Notes: generated from the letters alone by a model not told the origin. Shown: positions 17,538 to 26,516, counted from the first letter of the stretch. The stretch: DNA of 64,000 nt from Jannaschia rubra (GCF_001403735.1 NZ_CXPG01000020.1:434001-498000); one strand, 5' to 3'. Numbers and translations: made by a program.

Positions 17538-17847
17538 GATGGTCTCGTCCCGTTAGCTTGCCGGCACTTGCGCCCGGTCAGGGTGTGCAATGCCTGCGCA
17601 TCCTCGCAGGTTCCCTATCATCCTGAAAGACGCAGTGAAAGTTCGGCGCAGGTCCGCAATGTTGCAAACGTGCACGGACGGGAACCCGATGGCCCACCCG
17701 GTGTTTCGCAGCCACGACGTCCCGGCCGTCGGACATACCGCGCAAGGAGGCGCGCGTCCGGCGGAACGGGACGTCGGATCGCCGCGCCTGTCCTGCCAGA
17801 CTTACGCAACGGTTGCGCGTTGGCCTTTCAATCGACATCGTGTGCCG
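17538..17847. promoter_or_regulatory. 310-bp divergent region between tamA and the ATP-grasp gene
   Basis: No gene seen. Contents worth noting: a hairpin CCTGCG-6 nt-CGCAGG at 17594-17611, and a near-perfect palindrome CGCAAC-G-GTTGCG at 17805-17817, 30 bp before the ATP-grasp start. The palindrome has the size and place of a regulator binding site, but no factor can be named. A frame continuous with the ATP-grasp gene is open upstream, but nothing in it looks like protein. Confidence 0.5.
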
Positions 17848-19275
17848 ATGGACGATACTTCCCCCTTCGACGAGATGCTGCGCCCGGACGGATCGGTGCG
17901 CGACGCCTATCGCGCCTTCGAGGCGTGGTTCTCCTCCGAACGACCGGGCGATCTGCGCGCCAAGGCCCGCGAGGCCGAGGCCGTGTTCCGCCTGACCGGG
18001 ATCACCTTCAACGTCTACGGCCAGGCCGAAGCGGGCGAGCGCCTGATCCCCTTCGACATCGTGCCGCGCATCATCGCCGCCCGCGAGTGGGCACGCCTCT
18101 CGAAAGGGATCGAGCAGCGGGTGCGCGCGCTGAATGCCTTCCTCCACGACATCTACCACCGTCAGGAAATCGTGCGCGCCGGGCGCCTGCCGGTCGGGAT
18201 GATCGCGCGCAACGACGCCTATCTGAGCGGGATGATCGGGGTGGAGCCGCCGGGCGGCATCTATACCCACATCGTCGGCATCGACCTGGTGCGGACGGGG
18301 CCGGACCAGTTCTACGTGCTCGAAGACAACGCACGCTGCCCCTCGGGCGTCAGCTACATGCTCGAAAACCGCGAGACGATGCTGCACATGTTCCCCGAGC
18401 TGTTCTCGGCCAACAGGGTGCAGCGCGTCAGCCGCTATCCCGAGACGCTGCACGCAAGCCTTGCCGCCTGCGCGCCGAGGATGTGCGAGGGTGACCCGAC
18501 GGTCGCGGTGCTGACGCCCGGCATCCACAATTCCGCCTATTACGAGCACAGCTTCCTGGCCGACCAGATGGGCGTCGAACTGGTCGAGGGGCACGACCTG
18601 CGGGTCGTGGACGGCCGCATCGCCATGCGGACGACGCAGGGGTATCGCGCGATCGACGTGCTCTATCGCCGGGTCGACGACGATTTCCTCGACCCGCTGA
18701 ACTTCCGCCCCGACAGCCAGCTGGGCGTGCCGGGCATCTTCGACGTCTACCGCGCGGGCGGCATCACGATCGCGAACGCGCCGGGAACCGGGGTGTCCGA
18801 CGACAAGGCGATCTACAGTTACATGCCCGAGATCGTGGAGTTCTACACCGGCGAGAAGCCCCTGCTGGAGAACGTGCCGACGTGGCGCTGCTCCGACCCC
18901 GACAGCCTGGCCCATGTCCTCGACAACCTGGAGGAGCTTGTGGTCAAGGAGGTGCATGGATCGGGCGGCTACGGCATGCTGATCGGCCCCACCGCGTCGA
19001 AGAAGGACATTCGGGAGTTCCGTCGCAAGCTGGAGGCGCGGCCCGGCAACTACATCGCGCAGCCGACGCTGGCCCTGTCGACGACGCCCATCTTCACTAG
19101 GGCCGGTCTGGCGCCCCGGCATGTGGACCTGCGGCCCTTCGTGCTCGTCAATCCGAACGGTATCGAGATCACGCCGGGCGGGCTGACGCGCGTGGCGCTG
19201 AAAAAGGGGTCGCTGGTCGTCAACTCCTCGCAGGGGGGAGGCACCAAGGACACCTGGGTGCTGGAGGACGAATGA
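17848..19275 (+). CDS. Circularly permuted ATP-grasp protein (Anbu-cluster)
   Basis: A 475-residue protein of the circularly permuted ATP-grasp type 2 family (DUF404/DUF407). Seen: FDIVPRIIAAREWARLSKG, RALNAFLHDIYH, the DLVR..DQFYVLEDNARCPSG core at about residues 150-170, VLTPGIHNSAYYEH, and the C-terminal VVKEVHGSGGYGML and SSQGGGTKDTW motifs. Such proteins are predicted to join an amino group to a carboxylate at ATP cost; the substrate is unknown. It overlaps the alpha-E gene by 4 nt. A GTG two codons upstream (17842) is an alternative start. Confidence 0.93.
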   Translation: MDDTSPFDEMLRPDGSVRDAYRAFEAWFSSERPGDLRAKAREAEAVFRLTGITFNVYGQAEAGERLIPFDIVPRIIAAREWARLSKGIEQRVRALNAFLHDIYHRQEIVRAGRLPVGMIARNDAYLSGMIGVEPPGGIYTHIVGIDLVRTGPDQFYVLEDNARCPSGVSYMLENRETMLHMFPELFSANRVQRVSRYPETLHASLAACAPRMCEGDPTVAVLTPGIHNSAYYEHSFLADQMGVELVEGHDLRVVDGRIAMRTTQGYRAIDVLYRRVDDDFLDPLNFRPDSQLGVPGIFDVYRAGGITIANAPGTGVSDDKAIYSYMPEIVEFYTGEKPLLENVPTWRCSDPDSLAHVLDNLEELVVKEVHGSGGYGMLIGPTASKKDIREFRRKLEARPGNYIAQPTLALSTTPIFTRAGLAPRHVDLRPFVLVNPNGIEITPGGLTRVALKKGSLVVNSSQGGGTKDTWVLEDE

Positions 19276-20216
19276 TGCTGGGCAAGACCGCAGGCGGGCT
19301 CACCTGGCTGTTCCGCTACATGGAGCGGTGCGAAAACCTCGCCCGGCTGGTCGAGACCGGCCAGAGGATCGCGCTGACCCGGCCCGACCGGGCCGAGAGC
19401 GAATGGGCCGGCGTGCTGAAGACCGCCTGGGCCAAGCCCGGCTTCGACGCCCACAACGATGCCGTGACGGGCGAGGCGGCGGTGGACTGGCTGCTGCGAA
19501 GCCCCGACAACCCCTCCTCGGTGCTCAGCTGCATCGAGAACGCGCGCATGAACGCCCGGCTGGTCCGCACGGCCCTGACGCGAGAGGTCTGGGAGGCGGT
19601 CAACGAATGCTGGATGACCCTGCGCCGCGAGTTGCAGCGCAAGGTCGCGCCCCGCGACCTGCCCCGCGTGCTCGGCGTCATCCGGCAGCGGTCGGCCTTC
19701 GTTCGCGGATCGCTGACCGGGACGATGCTGCGCAATGACATTTATAACTTCGCACGGCTCGGCACCTTTCTGGAACGCGCCGATGCGACGGCCCGGCTGC
19801 TCGACGTGAAATACTACGTTTTGCTGCCCTCGGCCGCCGGCGTGGGCTCGACCCTCGACAACGCGCAGTGGGAGATGATCCTGCGGTCCGTCTCGGCGGA
19901 GGGGGCGTTCCGCATGATCCACGGGCGTACCCGCCGGCCCGCGGCCATCGCGCGGTTCCTCATCCTCGACGGACGGCAACCGCGCGGGTTGTCGTTCTGC
20001 TATTCCAAGATCGGAAGCAATTTGAACCATCTGGAACGGGACTACGGGGCCCGGTTGCCAAGTCACGACATGGCAGACGCCATGTGCGAGGATCTGGAGC
20101 GCGCGACGATCGAGGACATCTTCGATACCGGCCTGCACGAATTCCTGCAGGACTTTCTGAAACGCAACGCCGAACTGGGCGCGCAGATCGAGCGCGACTA
20201 CAGGTTCTTCGCATGA
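19272..20216 (+). CDS. Alpha-E domain protein
   Basis: A 314-residue all-helical alpha-E (DUF403) protein. Family marks are the N-terminal LFRYMERCENLARLV, the central FNDIYNFARLGTFLERADATARLLD-like block (about 155-180), and the repeated Glu-rich helices. Function unknown. It almost always occurs beside a circularly permuted ATP-grasp and a transglutaminase, and is thought to act with them. It overlaps both neighbours by 4 nt (ATGA), so the three are translated as one unit. Confidence 0.93.
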   Translation: MMLGKTAGGLTWLFRYMERCENLARLVETGQRIALTRPDRAESEWAGVLKTAWAKPGFDAHNDAVTGEAAVDWLLRSPDNPSSVLSCIENARMNARLVRTALTREVWEAVNECWMTLRRELQRKVAPRDLPRVLGVIRQRSAFVRGSLTGTMLRNDIYNFARLGTFLERADATARLLDVKYYVLLPSAAGVGSTLDNAQWEMILRSVSAEGAFRMIHGRTRRPAAIARFLILDGRQPRGLSFCYSKIGSNLNHLERDYGARLPSHDMADAMCEDLERATIEDIFDTGLHEFLQDFLKRNAELGAQIERDYRFFA

Positions 20217-21025
20217 CCGCGCGCCTGTCCATCCGCCACACCACTACCTATCGCTGGTCGGAGCCGGTGACCTATGCGCTGCAACAGCTTCGCCTGACGC
20301 CGAAAAGCCGGGCAGGCCAGACCGTGCTGGACTGGACCACCGAGGTCGAGGGCGGCCGGGTCGAGGCGACCTTCGATGACGCCCATGCCAACCAGACCCA
20401 GCTCGTGTCCGTCGATGCCGGCCAGCGCGAGGTGACCATCACGGCGCGCGGCACAGTCGAGGTCGAAGCCCGCAACGGCGTGGTCGGCGCGCAGAAGGGG
20501 TTCATGCCGCTGTGGATGTTCCTGCGACCCACCGATCTGACGCGGCGGGGGCCGGGGACCATGGCGCTGGCGCGCGAGGTGCGCGACGTGGCCGACCCGC
20601 TCGAGCGGATGCACGCGCTCTCGGCGGCGATCCGCGACCGGGTGGCCTTCGACACCACGGCCGCCGAAGTGACGCGTACGGCCGAGGATGCCGTCGCGGC
20701 CGGCGCCGGCGTCTGCCAGGACCATGCCCACATCTTCCTGACCTGCGCGCGCCTTCTCGAGGTGCCGGCGCGCTATGTCTCGGGCTACCTCAAGATGGAC
20801 GACCGCGACGAGCAGGACGCCACCCACGCCTGGGCCGAGGCGCATCTGGAGGGTCTCGGCTGGACCGGGTTCGACGTCTCGAACGTGATCGCGCCCGACG
20901 ACCGCTACGTTCGCGTGGCGACGGGGTCGGACTATTCGGACGCGGCCCCCGTGACGGGCGTCCGCCAGGGCGCGGGGGAAGAGACGCTGGACGTCCACCT
21001 GTCCGTCCGCCAGGCCCAGCAATAG
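20213..21025 (+). CDS. Transglutaminase-like cysteine protease family protein
   Basis: A 270-residue protein with an N-terminal bacterial transglutaminase-associated beta region (SIRHTTTYRWSEPV, about 6-19) and a papain-like transglutaminase core. The catalytic triad is visible as Cys168 (GAGVCQDHA), His205 (ATHAWAEA) and Asp221 (GFDVSN). It may cleave or transfer isopeptide/amide bonds made by the ATP-grasp partner; this is inference from the conserved gene set. ATGA overlap with the alpha-E gene; 86 bp separate it from the Anbu gene. Confidence 0.93.
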   Translation: MTARLSIRHTTTYRWSEPVTYALQQLRLTPKSRAGQTVLDWTTEVEGGRVEATFDDAHANQTQLVSVDAGQREVTITARGTVEVEARNGVVGAQKGFMPLWMFLRPTDLTRRGPGTMALAREVRDVADPLERMHALSAAIRDRVAFDTTAAEVTRTAEDAVAAGAGVCQDHAHIFLTCARLLEVPARYVSGYLKMDDRDEQDATHAWAEAHLEGLGWTGFDVSNVIAPDDRYVRVATGSDYSDAAPVTGVRQGAGEETLDVHLSVRQAQQ

Positions 21026-21056
21026 CGTCGCCTGTTCCCGAGTCCCCGGCCGGACA

Positions 21057-21085
21057 TTGACACGGCGCCGTGCGGGGCAGACATC
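21057..21085 (+). promoter_or_regulatory. Possible promoter of the Anbu gene
   Basis: A perfect TTGACA (21057-21062) is followed after 17 bp by GACATC, a poor -10. It sits 50 bp before the Anbu ATG, in the only real gap of the cluster. It may give the peptidase extra, independent transcription. Weak evidence because the -10 is poor. Confidence 0.3.
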
Positions 21086-21111
21086 GGGCCTTCACATCAG
21101 CGGAACCCCCA

Positions 21112-21843
21112 ATGACCTATTGCGTCGGCATGCAACTTCGCCAAGGCCTCGTCTTTCTGTCTGACACGCGGACGAATGCCGGGCTCGACAACATCTCCAG
21201 CTATTGCAAGATGACCACCTGGGAGGTTCCCGGCGACCGGGTGATGATGCTCATGACGGCGGGCAACCTCGCCACCACACAGGCCGTCGTCAGCCTGCTG
21301 GAGGAGCGCAATCTCGCCCCTTCGGACCGCGATCCCACCCTGCTGGGGGTGCCGTCGATGTTCCAGGCCGCGCGCCTGATCGGACAGACGCTTCGCGACG
21401 TGATCGCCGAACAGGCGCGGACGGGGCCGACCGCCGCGTCGACCTTCAACGCGACGATGATCTTCGGTGGGCAGGTCAAGGGCGGGCCGCCGCGTCTCTA
21501 CATGATCTATCCCGAAGGCAACTTCGTCGAGGCGCAGTCGGATACGCCTTTCTTCCAGATCGGCGAGACGAAATACGGCCGCCCCATCCTCGTGCGCGCC
21601 TACGACCCGGACATGGATTTCGCGCGGGCCGTCAAGCTTCTGATGGTGAGCTTCGATTCCACCATCCGCGCGAACCTGTCGGTCGGCACCCCGCTCGACC
21701 TGCGGATCTACGAGGCCGACAGCATGAAGATCGGCTACTCGCGCCGGATCGAGGATACGGACGCCGACTGGCGCGCGGTATCCGACGGCTGGTCCGATGC
21801 CCTGCGACAGGCTTTCGACAGCTTGCCGGACGTGACGCTCTGA
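21112..21843 (+). CDS. Proteasome-type peptidase (Anbu, ancestral beta subunit)
   Basis: A 243-residue Ntn-hydrolase of the Anbu/COG3484 proteasome-like family. After removal of Met1 the nucleophile would be Thr2 (M-T-Y-C-V-G). The N terminus continues QGLVFLSDTRTNAGLDNI, the standard Anbu signature with its conserved Asp. Length and the C-terminal ADWRAVSDGWSDALRQAF block fit. Known: Anbu forms open-helix or ring assemblies; natural substrates are unknown. Together with the three upstream genes it forms the widespread ATP-grasp/alpha-E/transglutaminase/Anbu set. Confidence 0.95.
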   Translation: MTYCVGMQLRQGLVFLSDTRTNAGLDNISSYCKMTTWEVPGDRVMMLMTAGNLATTQAVVSLLEERNLAPSDRDPTLLGVPSMFQAARLIGQTLRDVIAEQARTGPTAASTFNATMIFGGQVKGGPPRLYMIYPEGNFVEAQSDTPFFQIGETKYGRPILVRAYDPDMDFARAVKLLMVSFDSTIRANLSVGTPLDLRIYEADSMKIGYSRRIEDTDADWRAVSDGWSDALRQAFDSLPDVTL

Positions 21844-21895
21844 CGCGGTCGGGCGGGGCATTGAATGTCGTGGGGGTCCGCCTAGGCTCTGCCCC

Positions 21896-22549
21896 ATGCT
21901 GCTGACCGTTCGCGATGTCGAGAAGAGCTTTGAGACGGCGGACGGCCCCCAGCCGGTCCTGCGCGGAGTATCGCTGTCGCTCGGGACGGGGCGGACGCTG
22001 GCGCTGACGGGGGAAAGCGGCTCGGGGAAATCCACGCTTATGCACCTCATTGCCGGGCTCGACACGCCCGACGCAGGCCGGATCGAGATCGACGGGCAGG
22101 ACATCGGCGCCATGGGCGATGCCGCGCGGGCGGCGATGCGGCGCGATGCCGTGGGCCTGATCTTCCAGCAGTTCAACCTGATCCCCTCGCTGAACGTGGC
22201 CGACAACCTGACCTTCCACGCCCGTCTGGCCGGCCGCGATCCGGGCGAGGTTGGCGATCTGGCCGCGCGCCTGGGCCTGTCCGATCATCTGCATCGCTAT
22301 CCCGAACAGCTGTCGGGCGGGCAGCAGCAGCGGGTCGCCATCGGCCGCACCCTGGCCGCGCGGCCCCGGCTGGTGCTGGCGGATGAACCGACGGGCAACC
22401 TCGACGAGGCGACGGGCGACGCCATGATGGCCCTGATGCGCGACCTCGCGCGCGACACGGGGGCGGGGCTGCTCATGGTGACCCATTCGACGCGACTGGC
22501 CGACATGCTCGACGAACGCCTGCACCTGCGGGCGGGGCGGATCGCGTGA
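21896..22549 (+). CDS. ABC transporter ATP-binding protein (LolD/MacB type)
   Basis: A 217-residue ABC ATPase. Walker A is GESGSGKST (about 40-48), the Q-loop is IFQQFNLIPSL, the signature is LSGGQQQRVAIGR, Walker B is LVLADEPTGNLD, and the switch His is in VTHSTRLAD. The FQQFNLIP sequence is typical of LolD/FtsE/MacB-like exporters of lipids or lipoproteins. It overlaps the permease gene by 4 nt (GTGA). Probably powers the FtsX-type permease encoded next. Confidence 0.95.
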   Translation: MLLTVRDVEKSFETADGPQPVLRGVSLSLGTGRTLALTGESGSGKSTLMHLIAGLDTPDAGRIEIDGQDIGAMGDAARAAMRRDAVGLIFQQFNLIPSLNVADNLTFHARLAGRDPGEVGDLAARLGLSDHLHRYPEQLSGGQQQRVAIGRTLAARPRLVLADEPTGNLDEATGDAMMALMRDLARDTGAGLLMVTHSTRLADMLDERLHLRAGRIA

Positions 22550-24921
22550 ACCGGGCGGCCCTCAAGGCCCTGACGGCCCATTGGTGGCGCCACCCCCTGC
22601 AACTCGTGACGCTGGTCGTGGGGCTGGCGCTGGCGACCGGGCTCTGGACCGGGGTGCAGGCGATCAACGCGCAGGCGCGGCTGAGCTACGACCGCGCGGC
22701 GGCGACGCTCGGGCAATCCGACCTGCCGCGCCTCGAAGGGGCGCTGACGCTCGCCGATTTCGCCACAGCCCGGCGCGCTGGCTGGCGCGTCACGCCGGTG
22801 CTGGAGGGGCGCTTGCCGGACAGCACGCTGCGGATCCTCGGCATCGACCCCTTTACCGCGCCGCCGTCGGGCGGGACGCCCGATCTGTCGCAGGGCGACG
22901 ACCTGACGGGGTTCCTCGCCGGCAACGTCATCTTCGCTGCGCCGGATGCGCGCCTTCCCGACGGCCTGCCGCCCGCGCGCGTGTCGGAGGCGCTCGCCCC
23001 CGGCATCGTTCTGGCCGACATCGCAGCGGCGCAGGGCATCCTCGGCACTGACACCGTGACACGCCTGCTGGTCCTGCCGGACCAGCGCACGGGCCTTCCG
23101 CCGCTGACCGAGCTTCTGCCCGGCACGCGCCTGGTCGAGCCGCAAATGGGCGCCAACATCGCCCGGCTGACCGACAGCTTCCACCTGAACCTGACGGCTT
23201 TCGGCCTGCTCGCCTTCGTCGTCGGCCTGTTCATCGTACACGCGGCCATCGGCCTCGCCTTCGAACAGCGCCGCCCCCTGTTCCGAACCCTGCGCGCCCT
23301 GGGCCTGCCCGCATCGCGGCTGACGCTGCTGCTTGCGGTGGAGCTGCTGGGGTTCACGCTGGTGTCGGGGGCGCTGGGCATCCTGCTGGGGTACGTCGTG
23401 GCGGCGCTGCTGCTGCCCGGTGTCGCGGCGACGCTGGCCGGGCTTTACGGCGCGGGCGTCGCCGGCAGCCTGTCGCTGTCGCCGGTGTGGTGGCTGTCGG
23501 GCTTCGCGATGGCCGGCGCGGGGCTGGCGCTCGCGGGAGGGCAGAGCCTCTGGCAACTGGCGCATCTTCCGGTGCTGGCGCCCGCCATGCCGCGCGCCTG
23601 GGCCCGCGCCCGTGCCGCGACCCTGCGGCGGCAGGCGGTGGGCGGCGGTGTTCTTCTGCTGTTGGCAGGCGCGATCGCGGTTCTGGGCGACGGTCTGGTT
23701 GCCGGTTTCGCCTGCCTTGGGGCGCTGCTTCTGGGCGCGGCCCTGCTGCTGCCGCCGCTGCTGTCGATTGTGCTCGATCTCGGCACGGGCCGGGCGAAGG
23801 GAGCCGTGGCGCAATGGCTCTGGGCCGATGCCCGCCAGCAGGTCCCGGGGCTCAGCCTCGCGCTTATGGCGCTGCTCCTGGCGCTGGCGGCCAATATCGG
23901 TGTAGGCACCATGGTCGGCAGCTTCCGCGCCACCTTCACCGGCTTTCTCGACCAGCGCCTTGCGGCGGAACTCTATGTCTACGCCGCCGATCCCGGCGAA
24001 GCGCAGGCGATCCGCGCCTTCGTCGCCCCGCGGGTCGACGCCGTGCTGCCGGTGGTCTCGGTCGACTCCACGCTCGAGGGGGCTCCGGGGCAGATCTACG
24101 GTCAGGCCGACCATGCGACCTTCCGCGACAACTGGCCGCTGCTCGACGCGGCGCCCGGCGTTTGGGACCGCCTGGCCGCAGGCGAGGGTGCGCTGATCAA
24201 CGAGCAGCTGGCCCGCCGGACCGACCTCTGGTCCGGCGAACGCGTCGATCTGGGCAGCGGAGGAATGCGGGACATTCTGGGTGTCTATTCGGACTACGGC
24301 AATCCCCTGGGACAGGCGATCCTGACCGACGCTCTGTTCCGAGAGGTCTTCCCCGGCATTCCGACATTGCGGTTCGGCCTGCGTCTCGACCCCGCCGACG
24401 TGCCTGCCCTGTCGCGCGACCTGACCGAGCGGTTCGACCTGCCGTCCGATCGTGTGGTCGATCAGGCACGCATCAAGGCCTTCTCGCTCGGGGTGTTCGA
24501 GCAGACCTTCGCGGTGACCGCCGCGCTGAACGTGCTGACGCTGGGGGTCGCGGCCTTTGCGCTCTGGGCTTCGCTCACGACATTGGGCACGATGCGGGTG
24601 CCGCAGGTGGCGCCGGTCTGGGCGCTGGGTCTGACACGGGCGCGGCTGGCAGTGGCCGATCTTGTCCGCGCGTTGCTGCTCGCGGCGTTCACCGCGGCGC
24701 TGGCCGTGCCTACCGGCATCGCGCTGGCCTGGGTTCTTCTCGCGGTGGTCAACGTGCAGGCCTTCGGCTGGCGCCTGCCGCTGCTGCCGGACCCGGCGGG
24801 GTGGGCAGGCCTCGTCCTCTGGTCGCTGATGGCGGCGGGGCTTGCGGCGGCCTTCCCGGCCTGGCGTCTCTGGCGCATGGCCCCCGCCGATCTGGTCAAG
24901 GTGTTCGTCAATGAACGTTAG
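22546..24921 (+). CDS. FtsX-like (MacB/AttFG-type) ABC transporter permease
   Basis: A 791-residue permease. One N-terminal membrane helix (about 18-36) is followed by a periplasmic domain to about 215, then several helices (about 220-420), a second periplasmic domain (about 465-635) and three or four C-terminal helices. This is two FtsX modules in one chain. GTG start at 22546 overlaps the ATPase stop. In att-type systems the two modules are often separate proteins (AttF, AttG). The substrate is unknown. Confidence 0.9.
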   Translation: MNRAALKALTAHWWRHPLQLVTLVVGLALATGLWTGVQAINAQARLSYDRAAATLGQSDLPRLEGALTLADFATARRAGWRVTPVLEGRLPDSTLRILGIDPFTAPPSGGTPDLSQGDDLTGFLAGNVIFAAPDARLPDGLPPARVSEALAPGIVLADIAAAQGILGTDTVTRLLVLPDQRTGLPPLTELLPGTRLVEPQMGANIARLTDSFHLNLTAFGLLAFVVGLFIVHAAIGLAFEQRRPLFRTLRALGLPASRLTLLLAVELLGFTLVSGALGILLGYVVAALLLPGVAATLAGLYGAGVAGSLSLSPVWWLSGFAMAGAGLALAGGQSLWQLAHLPVLAPAMPRAWARARAATLRRQAVGGGVLLLLAGAIAVLGDGLVAGFACLGALLLGAALLLPPLLSIVLDLGTGRAKGAVAQWLWADARQQVPGLSLALMALLLALAANIGVGTMVGSFRATFTGFLDQRLAAELYVYAADPGEAQAIRAFVAPRVDAVLPVVSVDSTLEGAPGQIYGQADHATFRDNWPLLDAAPGVWDRLAAGEGALINEQLARRTDLWSGERVDLGSGGMRDILGVYSDYGNPLGQAILTDALFREVFPGIPTLRFGLRLDPADVPALSRDLTERFDLPSDRVVDQARIKAFSLGVFEQTFAVTAALNVLTLGVAAFALWASLTTLGTMRVPQVAPVWALGLTRARLAVADLVRALLLAAFTAALAVPTGIALAWVLLAVVNVQAFGWRLPLLPDPAGWAGLVLWSLMAAGLAAAFPAWRLWRMAPADLVKVFVNER

Positions 24922-25927
24922 GGCGCTCCTCATCCTTCTCTGGCTCGCCTTTCCGGCGCAGGGCCAGGGTTTCGCCGGGCTGGGCCAGGGGGGCGAGGGG
25001 TTCGCGCTGCCGCGGCCCGATCCCACCTTCGCCTTTCCCGCCGACCACGGCCCCCATCCCGACTACCGCATCGAATGGTGGTACCTGACGGCGACGCTGA
25101 CGGGCGATGACGGCCGTCCTTATGGCATCCAGTGGACGCTGTTTCGCTCGGCCCTGACGCCCGCGGGGCCGCAGGTCTGGATGGGGCATTTCGGCCTTAC
25201 CACCCCCGACGCGCATTTCTCGGGCGAGCGTCTGGCCCGTGGCGGGGTCGGGCAGGCCGGCGTGACCCCGGACCCCTTCGCGGCCTGGATCGACGACTGG
25301 TCGCTGGCGGGCCCTGACATCGACACCCTGACCCTGCAGGCGCGGACGGGGGAAGCGGGCTACGACCTGACGCTCCGCGCCGAGGGGCCGCTCGTCCTGC
25401 ACGGTGACGGGGGGTTCTCGCGCAAGTCGGCGGCGGGGCAGGCGAGCTATTACTATTCGCAGCCTTTCTACCGCGTTTCCGGGACGTTGCACCTGCCTGA
25501 CGGGCCGGTGGAGGTGACGGGCAGCGGATGGCTCGACCGCGAATGGTCGTCGCAGCCCCTGCAGGACGACCAGGATGGCTGGGATTGGTTCTCGCTCCAT
25601 CTGGACGATGGCAGCCGGGTGATGGCCTTCTCGCTGCGCGGCGGATCGCCTTTTCACTACGCAAGCTGGATCGAACCGGACGGAACGCTTCGACCCTACT
25701 ACGGCGATGCGCTGACCGTCGCGCCGCTGGCCGTGACGGAGGTCGCCGGCCGTGAGGTGCCCGTGCGCTGGCGCGTGGCCCTGCCGGCGGAGGGGCTGGA
25801 CGTCACGGTCGCGGCGATGAACCCGCATAGCTGGCAGCCGACGCTCTTTCCCTATTGGGAAGGCCCGGTGACGGCATCGGGCAGTCACGCGGGCGCGGGC
25901 TATCTGGAGATGACCGGCTATGAGTGA
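24911..25927 (+). CDS. Secreted AttH/carotenoid-hydratase-like lipocalin-fold protein
   Basis: A 338-residue exported protein. The signal peptide is about 1-17 (ALLILLWLAFPAQG). The body is a double lipocalin-like AttH/CrtC fold: DYRIEWWYLTATLTG near residue 45, ASYYYSQPFYRVSGTL, then SGWLDREWSSQPL and WDWFSLHLDDGS. Family members are called carotenoid 1,2-hydratase or predicted secreted hydrolase, but no carotenoid genes are nearby. Context suggests it is the extracytoplasmic partner of the ABC permease. Overlaps the permease by 11 nt. Confidence 0.87.
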   Translation: MNVRALLILLWLAFPAQGQGFAGLGQGGEGFALPRPDPTFAFPADHGPHPDYRIEWWYLTATLTGDDGRPYGIQWTLFRSALTPAGPQVWMGHFGLTTPDAHFSGERLARGGVGQAGVTPDPFAAWIDDWSLAGPDIDTLTLQARTGEAGYDLTLRAEGPLVLHGDGGFSRKSAAGQASYYYSQPFYRVSGTLHLPDGPVEVTGSGWLDREWSSQPLQDDQDGWDWFSLHLDDGSRVMAFSLRGGSPFHYASWIEPDGTLRPYYGDALTVAPLAVTEVAGREVPVRWRVALPAEGLDVTVAAMNPHSWQPTLFPYWEGPVTASGSHAGAGYLEMTGYE

Positions 25928-26462
25928 TCCTTTCGCCGATCTGGGCTGGCTGCTCGACCATGTCTGGACGCGGCTCGAACGCGGGGCACGCGACGCCTCC
26001 GACCCGTTCCGCCTGGTGACGCTGGCGACGACAGGCCCGCATGGCGCCGAGGCGCGGATGGTCGGTCTGCGCGTGGCCGACCGGATGGCGCGCACCGTCG
26101 AGGTCCATACCGACCTGCGGACGGCCAAGGTGCGGGCGGCGATGCACGACCCGCGCGCGGCGCTGTTGGCCTGGGACACCGGGGCGCAGGTGCAACTGCG
26201 CCTGTCGGTAATGCTTGAGGTGATTGCCGCGGATGCCGATCGCTGGTCGCGGATCCCGGCGGAGGCGCGGCTCAACTACGGCACCGATCCCGCCCCCGGG
26301 GCGCCGGTCGATGCACCGCGCCAGGTCACGCGGACACCGGACATGGCCCGGTTCGCCGCGCTTCAGGGCAAGGTTTTCGCGATCGACATCCTGTCGCTCG
26401 CGCACGATCCCCACCGGCGCGCACGGTTCGACGGGACCGGGGGGCGCTGGATCGCGCCCTGA
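25920..26462 (+). CDS. Pyridoxamine 5'-phosphate oxidase-like FMN-binding protein
   Basis: A 180-residue split-barrel flavoprotein of the Alr4036/PNPOx-like group. Seen: DPFRLVTLATTG..GAEARMVGLR, VEVHTDLRTAKVRAAMHDPRAALL, and the C-terminal HRRARFDGTGGRWIAP that matches PNPOx tails. It probably binds FMN; the substrate cannot be named. The start overlaps the AttH-like stop by 8 nt, so it is the last gene of the ABC operon. Confidence 0.85.
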   Translation: MSDPFADLGWLLDHVWTRLERGARDASDPFRLVTLATTGPHGAEARMVGLRVADRMARTVEVHTDLRTAKVRAAMHDPRAALLAWDTGAQVQLRLSVMLEVIAADADRWSRIPAEARLNYGTDPAPGAPVDAPRQVTRTPDMARFAALQGKVFAIDILSLAHDPHRRARFDGTGGRWIAP

Positions 26463-26464
26463 CG

Positions 26465-26480
26465 CTAACGGATTCTTCAC
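26465..26480 (+). promoter_or_regulatory. Weak CtrA-like box upstream of motB
   Basis: CTAA-7 nt-TTCACC, two mismatches from the CtrA pattern TTAA-N7-TTAA, 37-52 bp before the motB start. Noted because a better copy lies before flgE. Alone it would not be convincing. Confidence 0.25.
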
Positions 26481-26516
26481 CTCCGCCTCCTAGACCCGCG
26501 GGGCGGAGGGCCGGAC

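Noticed and set aside
13489-18494. Two long plus-strand frames antisense to tamB and tamA and into the ATP-grasp gene
   Set aside because: Both are shadows of strongly supported genes; no start signals or motifs.
24911-25927. True carotenoid 1,2-hydratase (CrtC) of a pigment cluster
   Set aside because: No crt or bch genes are nearby; operon with an ABC exporter fits an AttH-like role better.
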